Assembly (NCBI GenBank): GCA_022432975.1
Contig: CM039502.1
Location: 73,923,497-73,987,496, forward strand
Source: Begonia masoniana
Taxonomy: Eukaryota > Streptophyta > Magnoliopsida > Cucurbitales > Begoniaceae
DNA length: 64,000 bases
Direction: 5' to 3'
Shown: positions 23,223-34,503 of the stretch, piece by piece
Layout of the letters: each line of letters begins with the position of its first letter
Position numbering within the stretch: position 1 is the stretch's first letter
Made by a program: the position numbers and the translations under genes
The notes under the pieces: generated by a model
What the model saw: the letters and a program-made list of their open reading frames with translations, nothing else
Told to the model about the DNA's origin: nothing
The model's database searches: none

Positions 23223-24418
23223 AAGGATCGACATGGGTTCGTTCGGTCTGGTTCCTTTCTAGAACTAGGATTGAATCATGACCGACTGTGTCCCAAATTT
23301 GTGAACAAGAACCTGAACTGTGAGGCTCCAGAATCAAATCGAAGCGAATGTGAAACATGATTCAGTTCAAGTTCGGTTCCAAAATCTTTTAAAAATTTAT
23401 TTTTGAAAATTATTTACTGTTTTTGTTTGTTCTTTAGCTAGGTTATTAAAGTTTTGGTAGAATTTGAGGTCGTTTTTAAGTATGGGATGATTTTTTGGGA
23501 CATTGGGTAAGATTTAACCGGTTTTAAATTGTCACATTTAACTTTTCTCAAAATTCAAAATTTTAATCCAATTGCTTATGAATTTATTATATTCTTATTT
23601 TGATGCAGTTATTTTGAAATGACGAGCAATAAAAAATATTAAACTACGCCGATAAAAAAGTTCTCGTATTTTCACTTTATACAAAGAAAAGAGTCAGCTA
23701 CTTCGAATGAAATAAAAATTATTAAAATATTTGAAGAGCGATAACAATTAGCGACCAAATAATTTAATAAACAATGTTTTCTCATTTCGTGACAAACACA
23801 TTATTAATATTCTAACATAGATAATACCTTAATTGCATCAGTTGAACTAAACTTCTTGAATTTGATGATCACATAATCATTTTTGACCAACTAATTTATT
23901 TAATAGTAAATTAATACTAATTACTAGACATTTTTTACGAGCTTATCAACTCATGATTCAATGGAAATCTAAACGTTATTCGTAGCTTTACCAGAGTTAA
24001 CTTTCATCTATCTAGCACTATTTTTTTTATTTTTAATCATGCGGTAGGTCTCAATTTTTTCTATTTTGATTGACATCACACCTACGTGTCAAGTGACAAA
24101 TCATGAAAATTCGAGTTAATAAATAAACAATCTATCCTTGAAAAATGTGAAAAAATTATTAAGAAATTTTATTTATTAAAAATGGCGGATTTTCCATGAT
24201 CCTCTTGACTAGGATAATAAATAGACATTAATTGAGTTGAAAATTTTCTGAGTATATAAATAGAAGGAAAATTATCTACTTTGACCATGTACTATACTCT
24301 AGTAGATTCATTTAGCTCCCTCTACTAAAATAACTGTCAGACCGAATCCTGTACTATGATTTCGTTATCGGCTTTGACCTTTTTTAATATCCACGAAGTT
24401 TAATTTTATAAAAAAATA

Positions 24419-24650
24419 CCAGACGACATTGAATTTATTTGAAAATTTATCACATGTTCACACGTCATGGAAACATAATCTGAGAATTTTGATGATTTTC
24501 TAACATTTTTATGATTTATTATAATTATTTTATAAAATAAAATTACAATAAATCATACAAATATTAACAAATCACGTAAATTTTCAGATTATCTTTTTAT
24601 GATGTGGTGAACACGTGGTAAAATTTTTAAGTAAATTCAATGTCGTTTGG
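24419..24650. repeat. foldback (hairpin) element, copy 1
   Basis: The left arm begins ACGACATTGAATTT and includes CACATGTTCAC; the right arm ends AAATTCAATGTCGT and includes GTGAACACGTGG. The arms pair along most of the 232 bp, with a TTTTATAAAATAAAA centre near 24530. A MITE-like structure. Confidence 0.75.
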
Positions 24651-24711
24651 TAATTTGTTTCAAATTAATCTCAGTTCCTTCTTCACTTTATACATTAATT
24701 TTACAAAAATA

Positions 24712-24953
24712 TAACATGATATTGAATTTACTTGAAAAGTTTACCACATATTTATCACATCATGAGAAGATAATTAGAAACTTTTTGTGATTTTTTAACA
24801 CTTGTATGATTTATTGTAATTTTATTTATTTATTTTATAAAATAATTATAATAAATCATACAAGCGTTAAAAAATTATAAAAATTTTCAGATTATCTTTT
24901 CATGATGTGGTGAACATGTGATAAAAGTTTCAAATAAATTCAATATTGTTTGA
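24712..24953. repeat. foldback (hairpin) element, copy 2
   Basis: Homologous to 24419-24650 in the same order: ATATTGAATTTACTTGAAAA left, AAATAAATTCAATATTG right, with the same TTTTATAAAATAATTATAA-like centre. The copies are about 60 bp apart, so this is a tandem dimer of one foldback unit, clearly diverged. Confidence 0.7.
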
Positions 24954-25347
24954 TATTTTAAAAAAAAATTATGTTTAAAAGAAAATAGGTTGGGAGGAAC
25001 GAGGACCGGACCAAATTTTCGATCCTATCCCGATTCAGTCCCAATCCTTCCCAAGACCGTTTCTGGTCCTCGAGAAAAAAATTCCAAAAACACGATACGG
25101 TTTCAGTCCGGGCTTGGGACTGGACCGAACCGGCCCTGTGCCGGCACCTAAATTCTTTCCCATTAGACGCGTGGAAGGAAATTCCAAGCAAATGCTAAAC
25201 ATTCTTTCCCATTTCACTCGGCAACCTCCTTCTGTTATTCTCTTCGCTCCTCTTCCCCATCTCCTACCTCTCCTACAAATACACCATTTTTAGAAAGCTT
25301 TATCAGACCAGTACATAGGTATTCTGTATTTTTAGAGAGAGAGTGCA

Positions 25348-26371
25348 ATGGAGGATTTGACGCCTGGGTATCGTTTCTACCCAACAGAAGAAGAGTTGAT
25401 TTTGTTTTATCTTCGTAACATGCTTGAAGCTAAGAGAGAAGATTTGAAACGGGTTATACCAGTTGTGGATATCTACGACTTCAATCCATGGCATCTTCCG
25501 CGTAAAATTTTAATTTGTTTTTCTAATCTTAGTCTGTTTCAAAAGGGTTTGCGTGATCTCTACTGATAGATATGGAGCGGATTGAATGTTTGATTACAAC
25601 CATGCACGACGTGACACTTTACGCTTCTTCTCCTCTATCTTTTGATTCATTTCTAATGAATCTCTTTTTTGGGCCGCAGAACTCGCCGGAGAGCTGTGCC
25701 GGAAAGATCAAGAGCAATGGTTCTTCTTCACTCCGAGACAAGAGAGCGAAGCAAGAGGGGGGAGGCCGAAGAGATTAGCAATTTCTGGGTATTGGAAGGC
25801 ATCTGGGACTCCAAATTATGTCTACTCTTCAAACAATCGAATCATCGGCCTTAAAAGAACAATGGTGTTCTACAATGGCAGAGCTCCTCGTGGAACTAAA
25901 ACCGACTGGAAAATGAATGAATATAAAGCCAGTGAGCCAGAATCTTCTTCTTCTACTTCTGCTTCTTCAACTCCGCCAAAGGTATGAACTTAAAAGCGAG
26001 TCGACAAATGATTGTATGCGATAGTCTGAATGAGTGGATTTAATATCTGATCATTTTGGTTGCAGTTAAGACATGAATTCTGCTTGTGCAGAATCTACCG
26101 GCGGAAATCAAAATGCTTGAGAGTCTTTGACAGAAGGCCACCACCTCAAGACGATGAGATAGTTCGTCCCGACACTCAGCAACTACAAACTGATCCTCAA
26201 CAGTCTCGTCAGGCTCCTCCAATGGCGGTCGAGACTAGAACAGCCTCGCCGGAAAGCTCGTCTTCAGCAGATGGTAACCAAGATTTTCAGACCGGAGAAA
26301 GTAGTAACTCAATGACAATGGTGGTTGAAGATGAACCTATGTGGGACTGGGACCAACTGGATTGGCTATAG
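25348..26371 (+). CDS. NAC-domain transcription factor, three exons, intact
   Basis: Nuclear DNA-binding regulator. Exons: 25348-25501, 25680-25981 and 26066-26371, with introns GT-AG at 25502-25679 and 25982-26065. The lengths 154+302+306 give 253 codons plus a stop, with no internal stop. All NAC subdomains are present: A ([19 protein letters not shown]), B ([16 protein letters not shown]), C ([25 protein letters not shown]), D ([26 protein letters not shown]), E ([10 protein letters not shown]). The C-terminal part is short, Ser/Gln-rich, and ends in an acidic-aromatic [13 protein letters not shown], a likely activation motif. From memory of the family it is closest to the NAC090/NAC061 group, linked in Arabidopsis to stress and senescence. 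A TACAAATA near 25273 could be the TATA element. It is the only intact host gene here. Exon edges are inferred from reading frame and splice signals. Confidence 0.93.
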
Positions 26372-26949
26372 AAATGATGCAACGCGAAGAGAAATGTAAT
26401 GTAATAATTACTTACTGAAATTGTGCTGTCAAAATCCAAGTTCCACCGACACAGATTGAGTGCTTCATAAACTGTTCTTCTGAGAATATGAGAACAGCTA
26501 CGAAGCAATTAGAACGTGCAGTGATTTACGGAATTCATTTACTAGTTGGAAAAAAATTTGGTAAGTGAATGTTCCACCGTCTACTTATAAAACTGAACTA
26601 TTAAATATTTTTTAATTCAAATACTAATTAAATTTTTTTTTGTCAATTCCAACACTAAATTATCTACTGACATCAAATTGAAGCCACCGGGTTTTTGCTT
26701 CTTATCCATAGAACTCCGCCCACCATGTTTGTTGCCCACTGGACATTTACAAGTTGGATATAGTTGTACAATCTGAATCAAATAGAAAAGTTAATGTTTT
26801 GACTGCGAAATGAGAAGAAAGAGATGAACTTATCCCGTAAGGATGGAAGAAGAAGGAAACCTTGACTTATCGTGTTGAAAATAAATTTAATTATATAATT
26901 ATATTTTTTAATTAAATTCATATATTTTTTAAGAGTCATTTAGAAAGTT
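26372..26949. other. 3' flank of the NAC gene
   Basis: Probable 3' UTR (TAATGTAATAATTAC near 26397), then AT-rich non-coding sequence. Nothing else recognised. Confidence 0.6.
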
Positions 26950-27402
26950 CTAATAAAGTTATCAAACTTGTCTTCAAATTATGTTCGGTTAACAAAACAG
27001 TTTTTGTCGTCTATATCTTCATTAGATAATGTAAAAGTGCGGGATCCCACCCTTGAATAGCCGACTTCCGCTCATTTTTTGTCCTTTGGTGTGGGATTTC
27101 GCTCATTTTTTTTTTTTTTCTCTAGAGCATAATTCCACCCTCAAATACTGGGCTCCACAAATTGGATCCTGATATAAGAAAATAAAAATGGACCAAAAAC
27201 GAGCGAAAATCCGCCATTAAAGGGCGGACTCCCTGCCGTGCTTACAAAATAAAGAAGCAGAAGCATGTTCTTGAAGGGTGGGCTCCCGCTCATTCTTGTT
27301 CATTATTTTGTTCTCTAGAGTGGGTGCCCTGCTCTCAAAGGACAGGAGTCCGCACAAGAGTTGTTTTGTTAATAGAGCATAGTTTAAGGGTAATTTTATT
27401 AG
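26950..27402. mobile_element. MITE-like element with terminal inverted repeats
   Basis: The left end CTAATAAAGTTAT ... GGTTAACAAAACA (26950-27000) pairs with the right end TGTTTTGTTAATAGAGC ... AATTTTATTAG (27361-27402) as an imperfect inverted repeat of 40-50 bp. The interior has further inverted pieces (GCTCATTTTT / AAAAACGAGC, TCTCTAGAG twice). No coding. The element lies about 580 bp downstream of the NAC stop. Confidence 0.5.
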
Positions 27403-28939
27403 CAAAAATAGTGTAATGCCTAGTTTGTTAATGACCTTATGATTTAAAGGTTTTTTATTTAATTATCCTTTAAATTATTACAGAGGGGATATTGATTTCC
27501 TAGAATTTAGAGTTTAGATTAAATTTATTTGGTAAACTTTAAATGTTTTGTACAAAAAATAAAATCTCAAATTTTTTTGTTTAGAAAGATTTTACATAAT
27601 TACAAAATTGATACGGGCTATTTTAAGAGTAGCAAATCTCATTGTATTACATTACTTGTTCAACCAGGAAATTGAAATTTGTATTGATCTTCCACTATTA
27701 GGTACATAAGATAATTTTTCCAAAAATAAGCTAAAATAAATTACAAATTCAAGTGCACTAATTAATCGATATTCTCGACCAAGTATGAAAAAATATATTG
27801 ACTTCACTACGCTAACTCGTGACACAATATACGTAACTAGACTACCGAAAAAAATGAAATCTAGAAAAAAAATATAGAGCAAGGCACCATGAATAATTTT
27901 GTAAAATCTCATACGAAAATTGAGGAGCATCATCGTCTCTTGCACGCACGTATGTGTCTTCTTCGATGATCAAATCTCCTTTTAAAAAACTTCTGCATCT
28001 TTTTTAGGTTAAAGTACACGTTGGATCATGAACTTTTAAGTCATTTCAATCTAAACTCCAAACTTTTTTTTTTTTTTTTTTAAACTAGTTTTTAAATTTG
28101 CACGTTGGCAAGATGGACCCTAACGTCAAACATTCCGTTAAAAAACCATGGGAGGTACGATGAGTTGTTGTCACTCATTATGATTAAGTATGATTAGGGA
28201 CCCACCCACCGAATTCAATACCCCAGTTTGAAACGAAGAAAGAGGAGTCTTCGTTTTCAGAAAAAAAGATCTCTCCCCTTGATTCAAGTCATGCTTTCTC
28301 GCACACGAGATTGAATCGAAGCCCTTCTATAAGCAGAGGGTTGGGTTGAAGGTGCCTTCCAACCCATCCGAATTTGGGAAGCTAAGAGAAAAAAAAAATT
28401 AAGTAAAAAATAACTTTAAATTCTTGGCTATTGAGTATGATGTGATTTGGTGACATCTTATGAGAGACTCACCTTCTTGGTTCTGCTTTTGCATCTTCTA
28501 TATTCTTTCTGTAGTGGCTTCGAGGGTGCTCTCAAATTTCGCTCTATCAATCTCTCCTCAAGAATAGGTTCCAATAAAAAACCGAATTGGAAACATAGCT
28601 TGATCTTGCTTAGAAATGACCAACATAAGAAGAAGATTCTAATTAACACATGCGTTGTCACTTTACTTTTTTAACAAAATTTTTGAGGTAGGGTTCCATC
28701 TTGCTTATTGTGCAATAGTTGAGGGTCATTTTGTTAAAAAAGTTGTTTAAGTTTTAAGTTCCAATTACCAAGTGGTGTTTGCAGTTTGTTTTTTATCTGT
28801 TTTACATAGAACCGAAGAGAATCGATTTATATCGGTTCTAGTATTTTTAAAATTGAAACTGGTATTTTTATTATAGAAACCGAACCTTCGGCTCCGATAC
28901 TACTCATAATATAAAATAATATATATTCTACTCATAATG
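27403..28939. other. non-coding, no clear feature
   Basis: AT-rich sequence with a long T run near 28064-28082 and a GGTTAAAGTACACGTTGGA-like segment of the kind seen in plant MITE remnants. Short open frames near 28447 have no recognisable domain. Near 28810-28890, ACCGAA/TTCGGTT inverted fragments resemble hAT-type ends but are too decayed to call. Confidence 0.5.
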
Positions 28940-29175
28940 AGGCTCGTTAAACTTGCTTAGTCGGCTCGACTCGGCTCGTTTAATATTGGCTCGCGAGCCA
29001 TCTCATGTTGAATTTTTTTTGTCATGCTTGTTAAGCTTGCATTGTTGGCCTCGTTAGGCTGGCTAGTTGAACTCGCTAAACTCGTTAAGTTCAGTTCATT
29101 TGACTCATTAGTCTTGGTGAGCCAAATTTCTTCATATTCAACTCAACTTGATTGACTCATTTGTCGTCTCCAAGT
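28940..29175 (+). mobile_element. degenerate hAT 3' end (third copy)
   Basis: GGCTCGTTAAACTTGC, CGACTCGGCTCGTTTAA, GGCTCGCGAGCC and repeated TCGTTAGGCT/TCGTTAAG motifs match the subterminal repeats at 22615-22828 and 34290-34503, with many substitutions. It ends CATTTGTCGTCTCCA, equivalent to the AACATCTCCA end. Confidence 0.55.
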
Positions 29176-30003
29176 TTTATTATGATTATTGCAAGTGAGT
29201 TAATACAAGATTTGAAGCAACAAAGTAACTCTTAAATTAATGTTTTACTGAGGTCATCTTTTGCGATACAAGCCAATTCTAACATCATGTCCTATGTTTT
29301 TGCTCAAAAAAGCACCCACATAAATAAATTTGCAATATGTAACAATGCACTCCAAGGAAGCAAATATTTTGTGGAAAAAAATCCGAAAACAAAATTTTAT
29401 AAAAATAGTCTACCAGAAAGTTTCTAAATACATAATGAAAGTCCCGGTTACTGAATTTTTTTTATCAAATAAAGACATTATATTTCTTGCATTTAATTAT
29501 TTTAACAGTATAACTAACAATAATAGTTATGGAATAATATTATGTTTATCTTCTTATTTTATCATATTAAAATATTCGCTGACGTGTCAAATAATTATTA
29601 ATGTAATAAATTAACTATTTATAATTTATTATATTGATTGCATTTTAATTGCACCAATCATTGTTTGACACTGCAGCGTGTATTTCAATATGGTAGAATA
29701 AGAAAGTAAAAGTAACATTACTCAAAATTACGAAGTTTGTATAGATGTAACTCTGAATAAGAGGAAATGTGGTTTTCACTTATTTGAAAACAAATACAAG
29801 TATTTTTGTGTTCATTTTCATCTCGGTCAAACTACAAAGTTTGAAAATGGTTACCATATTTGATATACTTTAACAATTATATGGTAAACTCTTATATTTA
29901 ATAATAATTGTATATTAGCTATCATAAAATTTCACGTTTATTAAATGTCTAAAGCGCAATAAATTGTATATTGTACTTAATCTTAGACATTTAATAAACT
30001 GAA
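29176..30003. other. AT-rich non-coding, nothing recognised
   Basis: No domain-bearing frame, RNA gene or clear repeat. The final 30 bp lead into the satellite. Confidence 0.6.
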
Positions 30004-32262
30004 ACTTTAATGTGTAGATATCAATTGTTTAGACTTAAATTTGATGAAGAGTCAAAATTTAGCCCCACTCACAAGTTATTAAAACAAGGTTATAAATTCA
30101 TTTTTGTTACGTCAGTTTCTCGTTAGCTCAGAGAATACACAGTTGAATTTAAAAAAAAAAAAAAAAAAAAAACTTATACGACCTAAAAATCACATTCACC
30201 AATTTCAGATTCAACGACATATTTCAAAAATCATGTGTCACGTCCTAAAGGAGACTTGAGATAGTAAGGGAAACAACTCACAAATTATTAAACATGAGAC
30301 TTTAATGTGTAGATATCAATTGTTTAGACTTAAATTTGATGAAGAGTCAAAATTTAGCCCCACTCACAAGTTATTAATACAAGGTTATAAATTCATTTTT
30401 GTTACGTCAGTTTCTCGTCAGCTAAGAGAATACAAAGTTGAATTTATAAAAAAAAACTTATACGACCTAAAAATCACATTCACCAATTTCAGATTCAACG
30501 ACATATTTCAAAAATCATGTGTCACGTCCTAAAAGAGACTCGAGATAGTAAGGGAAACAACTCACAAGTTATTAAACATGAGACTTTAATGTGTAGATAT
30601 CAATTGTTTAGACTTAAATTTGATGAAGAGTCAAAATTTAGCCCCACTCACAAGTTATTAAAACAAGGTTATAAATTCATTTTTGTTACGTCAGTTTCTC
30701 GTCAGCTCAGAGAATACAAAGTTGAATTAAAAAAAAAAAAAAAAAAAAAACTTATACGACCTAAAAATCACATTCACCAATTTCAGATTCAACGACATAT
30801 TTCAAAAATCATGTGTCACGTCCTAAAGGAGACTCGAGATAGTAAGGGAAACAACTCACAAATTATTAAACATGAGACTTTAATGTGTAGATATCAATTG
30901 TTTAGACTTAAATTTGATGAAGAGTCAAAATTTAGCCCCACTCACAAGTTATTAATACAAGGTTATAAATTCATTTTTGTTACGTCAGTTTCTCGTCAGC
31001 TAAGAGAATACAAAGTTGAATTTAAAAAAAAAAACTTATACGACCTAAAAATCACATTCACCAATTTCAGATTCAACGACATATTTCAAAAATCATGTGT
31101 CACGTCCTAAAAGAGACTCGAGATAGTAAGGGAAACAACTCACAAGTTATTAAACATGAGACTTTAATGTGTAGATATCAATTGTTTAGACTTAAATTTG
31201 ATGAAGAGTCAAAATTTAGCCCCACTCACAAGTTATTAAAACAAGGTTATAAATTCATTTTTGTTACGTCAGTTTCTCGTCAGCTCAGAGAATACAAAGT
31301 TGAATTTAAAAAAAAAAAAAAAAACTTATACGACCTAAAAATCACATTCACCAATTTCAGATTCAACGACATATTTCAAAAATCATGTGTCACGTCCTAA
31401 AGGAAACTCGAGATAGTAAGGGAAACAACTCACAAATTATTAAACATGAGACTTTAATGTGTAGATATCAATTGTTTAGACTTAAATTTGATGAAGAGTC
31501 AAAATTTAGCCCCACTCACAAGTTATTAATACAAGGTTATATATTTATTTTTTGTTACGTCAGTTTCTCGTCAGCTAAGAGAATACAAAGTTGAATTTAA
31601 AAAAAAAAAAAAAAAACTTATACGACCTAAAAATCACATTCACCAATTTCAGATTCAACGACATATTTCAAAAATCATGTGTCACGTCCTAAAGGAGACT
31701 CGAGATAGTTAGGGAAACAACTCACAAATTATTAAACATGAGACTTTAATGTGTAGATATCAATTGTTTAGACTTAAATTTGATGAAGAGTCAAAATTTA
31801 GCCCCACTCACAAGTTATTAATACAAGGTTATAAATTTATTTTTTGTTACGTCAGTTTCTCGTCAGCTAAGAGAATACAAAGTTGAATTTAAAAAAAAAA
31901 AAAAAAAAACTTATACGACCTAAAAATCACATTCACCAATTTCAGATTCAACGACATATTTCAAAAATCATGTGTCACGTCTAAAAGAGACTCGAGATAG
32001 TAAGGGAAACAACTCACAAGTTATTAAACGTGAGACTTTAATGTGTAGATATTAATTGTTTAGACTTAATACAAGGTTATAAATTCATTTTTGTTATGTC
32101 AGTTTCTCGTCGGCTGAGAGAATACAAAGTTGAATTTAAAAAAAAAAAAAAAAAAACTTATAAGACCTAAAAATCGCATCCACCAATTTCAGATTCAACG
32201 ACATATTTCAAAAATCATGTGTCACATTCTAAAAGAGACTTGAGATAGTAAGGGAAACAACT
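30004..32262. repeat. satellite-like tandem repeat, about 290 bp unit, 8 units, dimeric pattern
   Basis: ACTTTAATGTGTAG unit starts lie at 30004, 30299, 30583, 30877, 31161, 31451, 31743 and 32035; spacings are 284-295 bp and differ largely by A-tract length. Two alternating subtypes exist: A (TTAAAACAAGG, AGCTCAGAGAATAC) and B (TTAATACAAGG, AGCTAAGAGAATAC), ordered A-B-A-B-A-B-B, then a shortened last unit with an internal deletion. Each unit has an A run of 9-22 bases. The frame stays open across some units, giving a repeated peptide, but lengths that are not multiples of 3 and the A tracts argue against a gene. Confidence 0.95.
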
Positions 32263-32609
32263 TTACCTGGAAACCAGACCAAACTATGCAACTCTTAAAC
32301 TCAGTTTATTTATTTATTAAGCAGCAGAAGACTTACATGATAATTAAAAGTTAGGGCCCAAACCAAAAGAGCTAAATTATAGGTTCTTATGGACATCTAA
32401 GATAATCTAGTGATATATGTGTGAAAATAAATGTGCTGAATAAAAATTAAATAAATTAAAAGTTTATAATTTTCCAATAAAATCTAATCTTTCGAATTAA
32501 AAATTTTTTTTAGGGGAAATTAAATAAATAGAGAAAATATTGCACGTCGAGTCTACTCTTGAGTTGGCAACGGAAAGTCCTCTTGATTAAATTCTGAAAG
32601 AATGGTGTT
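32263..32609. other. non-coding, nothing recognised
   Basis: AT-rich flank between the satellite and the GAGC-rich block. No supported feature. Confidence 0.6.
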
Positions 32610-32815
32610 GTTGGAGTGCAACCCGCCCGTTCGACTCGTTACTGTAGCGGGTCGAGCCAAGCTTGGCTCGCTACAGTAACGAGCCGGTTTAGCTCGGGTC
32701 ACATTGACGAGCCGAGTCGAGCTCGACCATTCGCGCTCGCGAGCCATCGATGACCGGGCTCAACGAGCTTGCTCGCGAGCTAGCTCGGTCAAACCCAGCT
32801 CAGGGCCCTGAGCAG
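32610..32815. repeat. GAGCC/GGCTC-rich block with a long palindrome
   Basis: At 32635-32683, CTCGTTACTGTAGC pairs with GCTACAGTAACGAG, and the inside GAGCCAAGCTTGGCTC is itself palindromic, leaving a small bulge (GGTC). Downstream are repeated GAGCCGAGTCGAGCTCG and GCTCGCGAGC motifs. The composition is like hAT subterminal repeats in this window, but no end or coding can be tied to it. Confidence 0.6.
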
Positions 32816-32942
32816 CTGAGTCATCTCTGATGCCCGACAGTTGACAGTCTCTGACTACTCGGTCAAGCCCAACTCCGATGCTCTCTCCGATGTCTAGGTC
32901 GGGCCGTCGGGATCCTCTCCAGGGGGAACTATTTGTGAGAGA

Positions 32943-33119
32943 ATGTCATTGGAGGAGATGTTCGACATGGAGAAAATTCTAGGCCTCGTCGAGAACAACC
33001 CTCTTGACAACATGAAGTCGATGAAAGATTCTGGCCATGATCTGGGTAAAGGGAGGTCATATGATATATCCATACCCTTCGATCAAAACACAGAAATGGA
33101 TAAGGGGCTGGAGTTCTGA
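32943..33119 (+). CDS. small open frame, 58 codons, unrecognised
   Basis: ATG to TGA without interruption. The start MSLEEMFDMEKILGLVEN is acidic and amphipathic, loosely like activation motifs in plant transcription factors; the rest (KGRSYDISIPFDQNTEMDKG) is hydrophilic. No introns, paralogue or domain is evident. Its surroundings are repeat-like, so it may be a captured fragment or chance. Confidence 0.2.
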   Translation: MSLEEMFDMEKILGLVENNPLDNMKSMKDSGHDLGKGRSYDISIPFDQNTEMDKGLEF

Positions 33120-33186
33120 CGGTGGGAAGACAAGAGGATTATAATGGCTCCTGGGCAAACTTTAAAATTCCATTTCCAGTGGAGGG

Positions 33187-33236
33187 GCCGATTGCTCGCC
33201 CCTTGCAATCGGCGGCACTGTTCATGTGAACAGTGC
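33187..33236. repeat. two adjacent short palindromes
   Basis: GCCGATTGC ... GCAATCGGC (33187-33213), then GCACTGTTCA ... TGAACAGTGC (33215-33236, 2-nt centre). Both are perfect in the arms. They resemble palindromes in LTR and TRIM sequences, but no element boundaries are clear. Confidence 0.6.
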
Positions 33237-34104
33237 ATTTTACAAGACTATTCAAAAAATTGTTTTAATGATAATTTATGTAATGGGGAGGGAAAACAAT
33301 TTATGTAATGGGGAGGGAAAATAAGGAGAAGAAGAGTTTCGAGATGAGAGAGAAAGAGAGAAGAATGGAAGGTGAGAGAGGTTTTAACCTAACAGTCCTC
33401 GAAGCACGAGAGAGAAGAAGGTTGGAGGGTTTTATTGCATTTGCATTTCCCTTCTATGAGCTATAATAAATTGATAATGCGATGCATGTTTGGACTTGAG
33501 TAGGTCTACTTCCTTTTCTCTTCTCCATCCCTCTATTTTTTTTTACTTGTTTTAGGGTTGTGTACTCTCTGTAACGTTCAAGGAGATACTATAAATATGA
33601 TCATGTAATCATTTTATAGGTGACAATTACATCCACCTTCGTACTTATGATAATTATTGTACCCCTAATTACATTGATGATTTCAATGGTGAGGGTACAT
33701 TTTATATTGGCAGTCTTGAGCTGTTCGTTGCGTTATTTATTTGTTTTTAATTAAATTTTACTACATGCTCTTATAAAACAACTCAATTTATTAAACGTGA
33801 CACAAAATTAGAGATTCTAGAACATGGGTTCACCTAATTTTTTCACCTTTTGATTTAATAAATTATTTAAAGCTTACTCAACTGCTTTATCTTTTACATA
33901 ATTCTTTTATTTTGTAGATTTGAGGATGGAGGAATTAATTTTGCTTTTTCTTTATAGTAATATTAAAATTACACTCCAACTCGACAATGTAATATCATCG
34001 TGTCATTCTCTCGTTTATACAAGTATTATAGCATAAATAGAATATTTAAAATAATATATTGGATTAATTAATGAGTTAAAACATGTGAACGTTATTATTC
34101 TAAT
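33237..34104. other. AT-rich non-coding
   Basis: A 23-bp local duplication (ATTTATGTAATGGGGAGGG twice near 33275 and 33299), an AGAGAGAAAGAG tract, and an inverted pair ATATTGGATTAA / TTAATCCAATAT spanning 34056-34130. No gene. Confidence 0.55.
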
Positions 34105-34503
34105 CTCTGTGTTAGGTTAATCCAATATGTTATTTTTGTATTAATTAAAGATTTTTATTATTTATATTTTTCACTACTAAGTATTTATTATATTTCATAA
34201 TTAATATAATAAATATTTATTATAATTTTAATAAATAAAAGTTTAATGAAATATATATTATTTTTATATAAAATAATTTTATTTATCTAAGTTCGGCTCA
34301 TTAATCTCGGCTCGTTACGCTCGTTGGGCCGGCTCGGCTCTGCTCATTAGGCTCGTGGCTTGCGAGCCGGCTCGGGTTGGAAATTTTTAGGGTCAGCTCG
34401 TTAGGCTCGGCTCGTTAGGCTCAGCAGGCTCGGCTCGTTTGGCTCGGCAGGCTCGGTGAGGCAGGTCCGTCTCAGCTCGGCTCGGCTCGTTTAACATCTC
34501 TAG
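34105..34503 (+). mobile_element. hAT 3' end (second copy)
   Basis: Aligns with 22425-22828: the same TTTTTGTATTAATTAAA start, the same AATATTTATTATAATTTTAA segment, then GGCTCG repeats (GCTTGCGAGCCGGCTCGG, GGCTCGGCAGGCTCGGTGAG), ending CGTTTAACATCTCTA at 34503. It has no transposase next to it, so it is a truncated copy. Confidence 0.75.

Larger units (their letters stand above)
23223..25151. mobile_element. putative non-autonomous TIR element (hAT-like ends)
   Basis: The left end (23223-23255) contains GACATGGGTTCGTTCGGTC. The right end (25117-25151) read in reverse complement contains GGCACAGGGCCGGTTCGGTC. The two ends pair imperfectly over about 35 bp, sharing TTCGGTC. The interior has no long coding sequence and includes two large foldbacks. 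I could not settle a target duplication. The right end lies 196 bp before the NAC start codon. Confidence 0.4.

Noticed and set aside
25669..25854. Apparent frameshift and stop in the second NAC exon
   Set aside because: It arises from reading the unspliced frame. Joining exon 1 at 25501 to 25680 restores an uninterrupted NAC domain through the GGGGGG run.
30305..31594. Repeated protein of about 100 residues per satellite unit
   Set aside because: The frame survives only where unit length happens to suit; A-tract length changes shift it, no domain is recognisable, and the peptide simply mirrors the DNA repeat.
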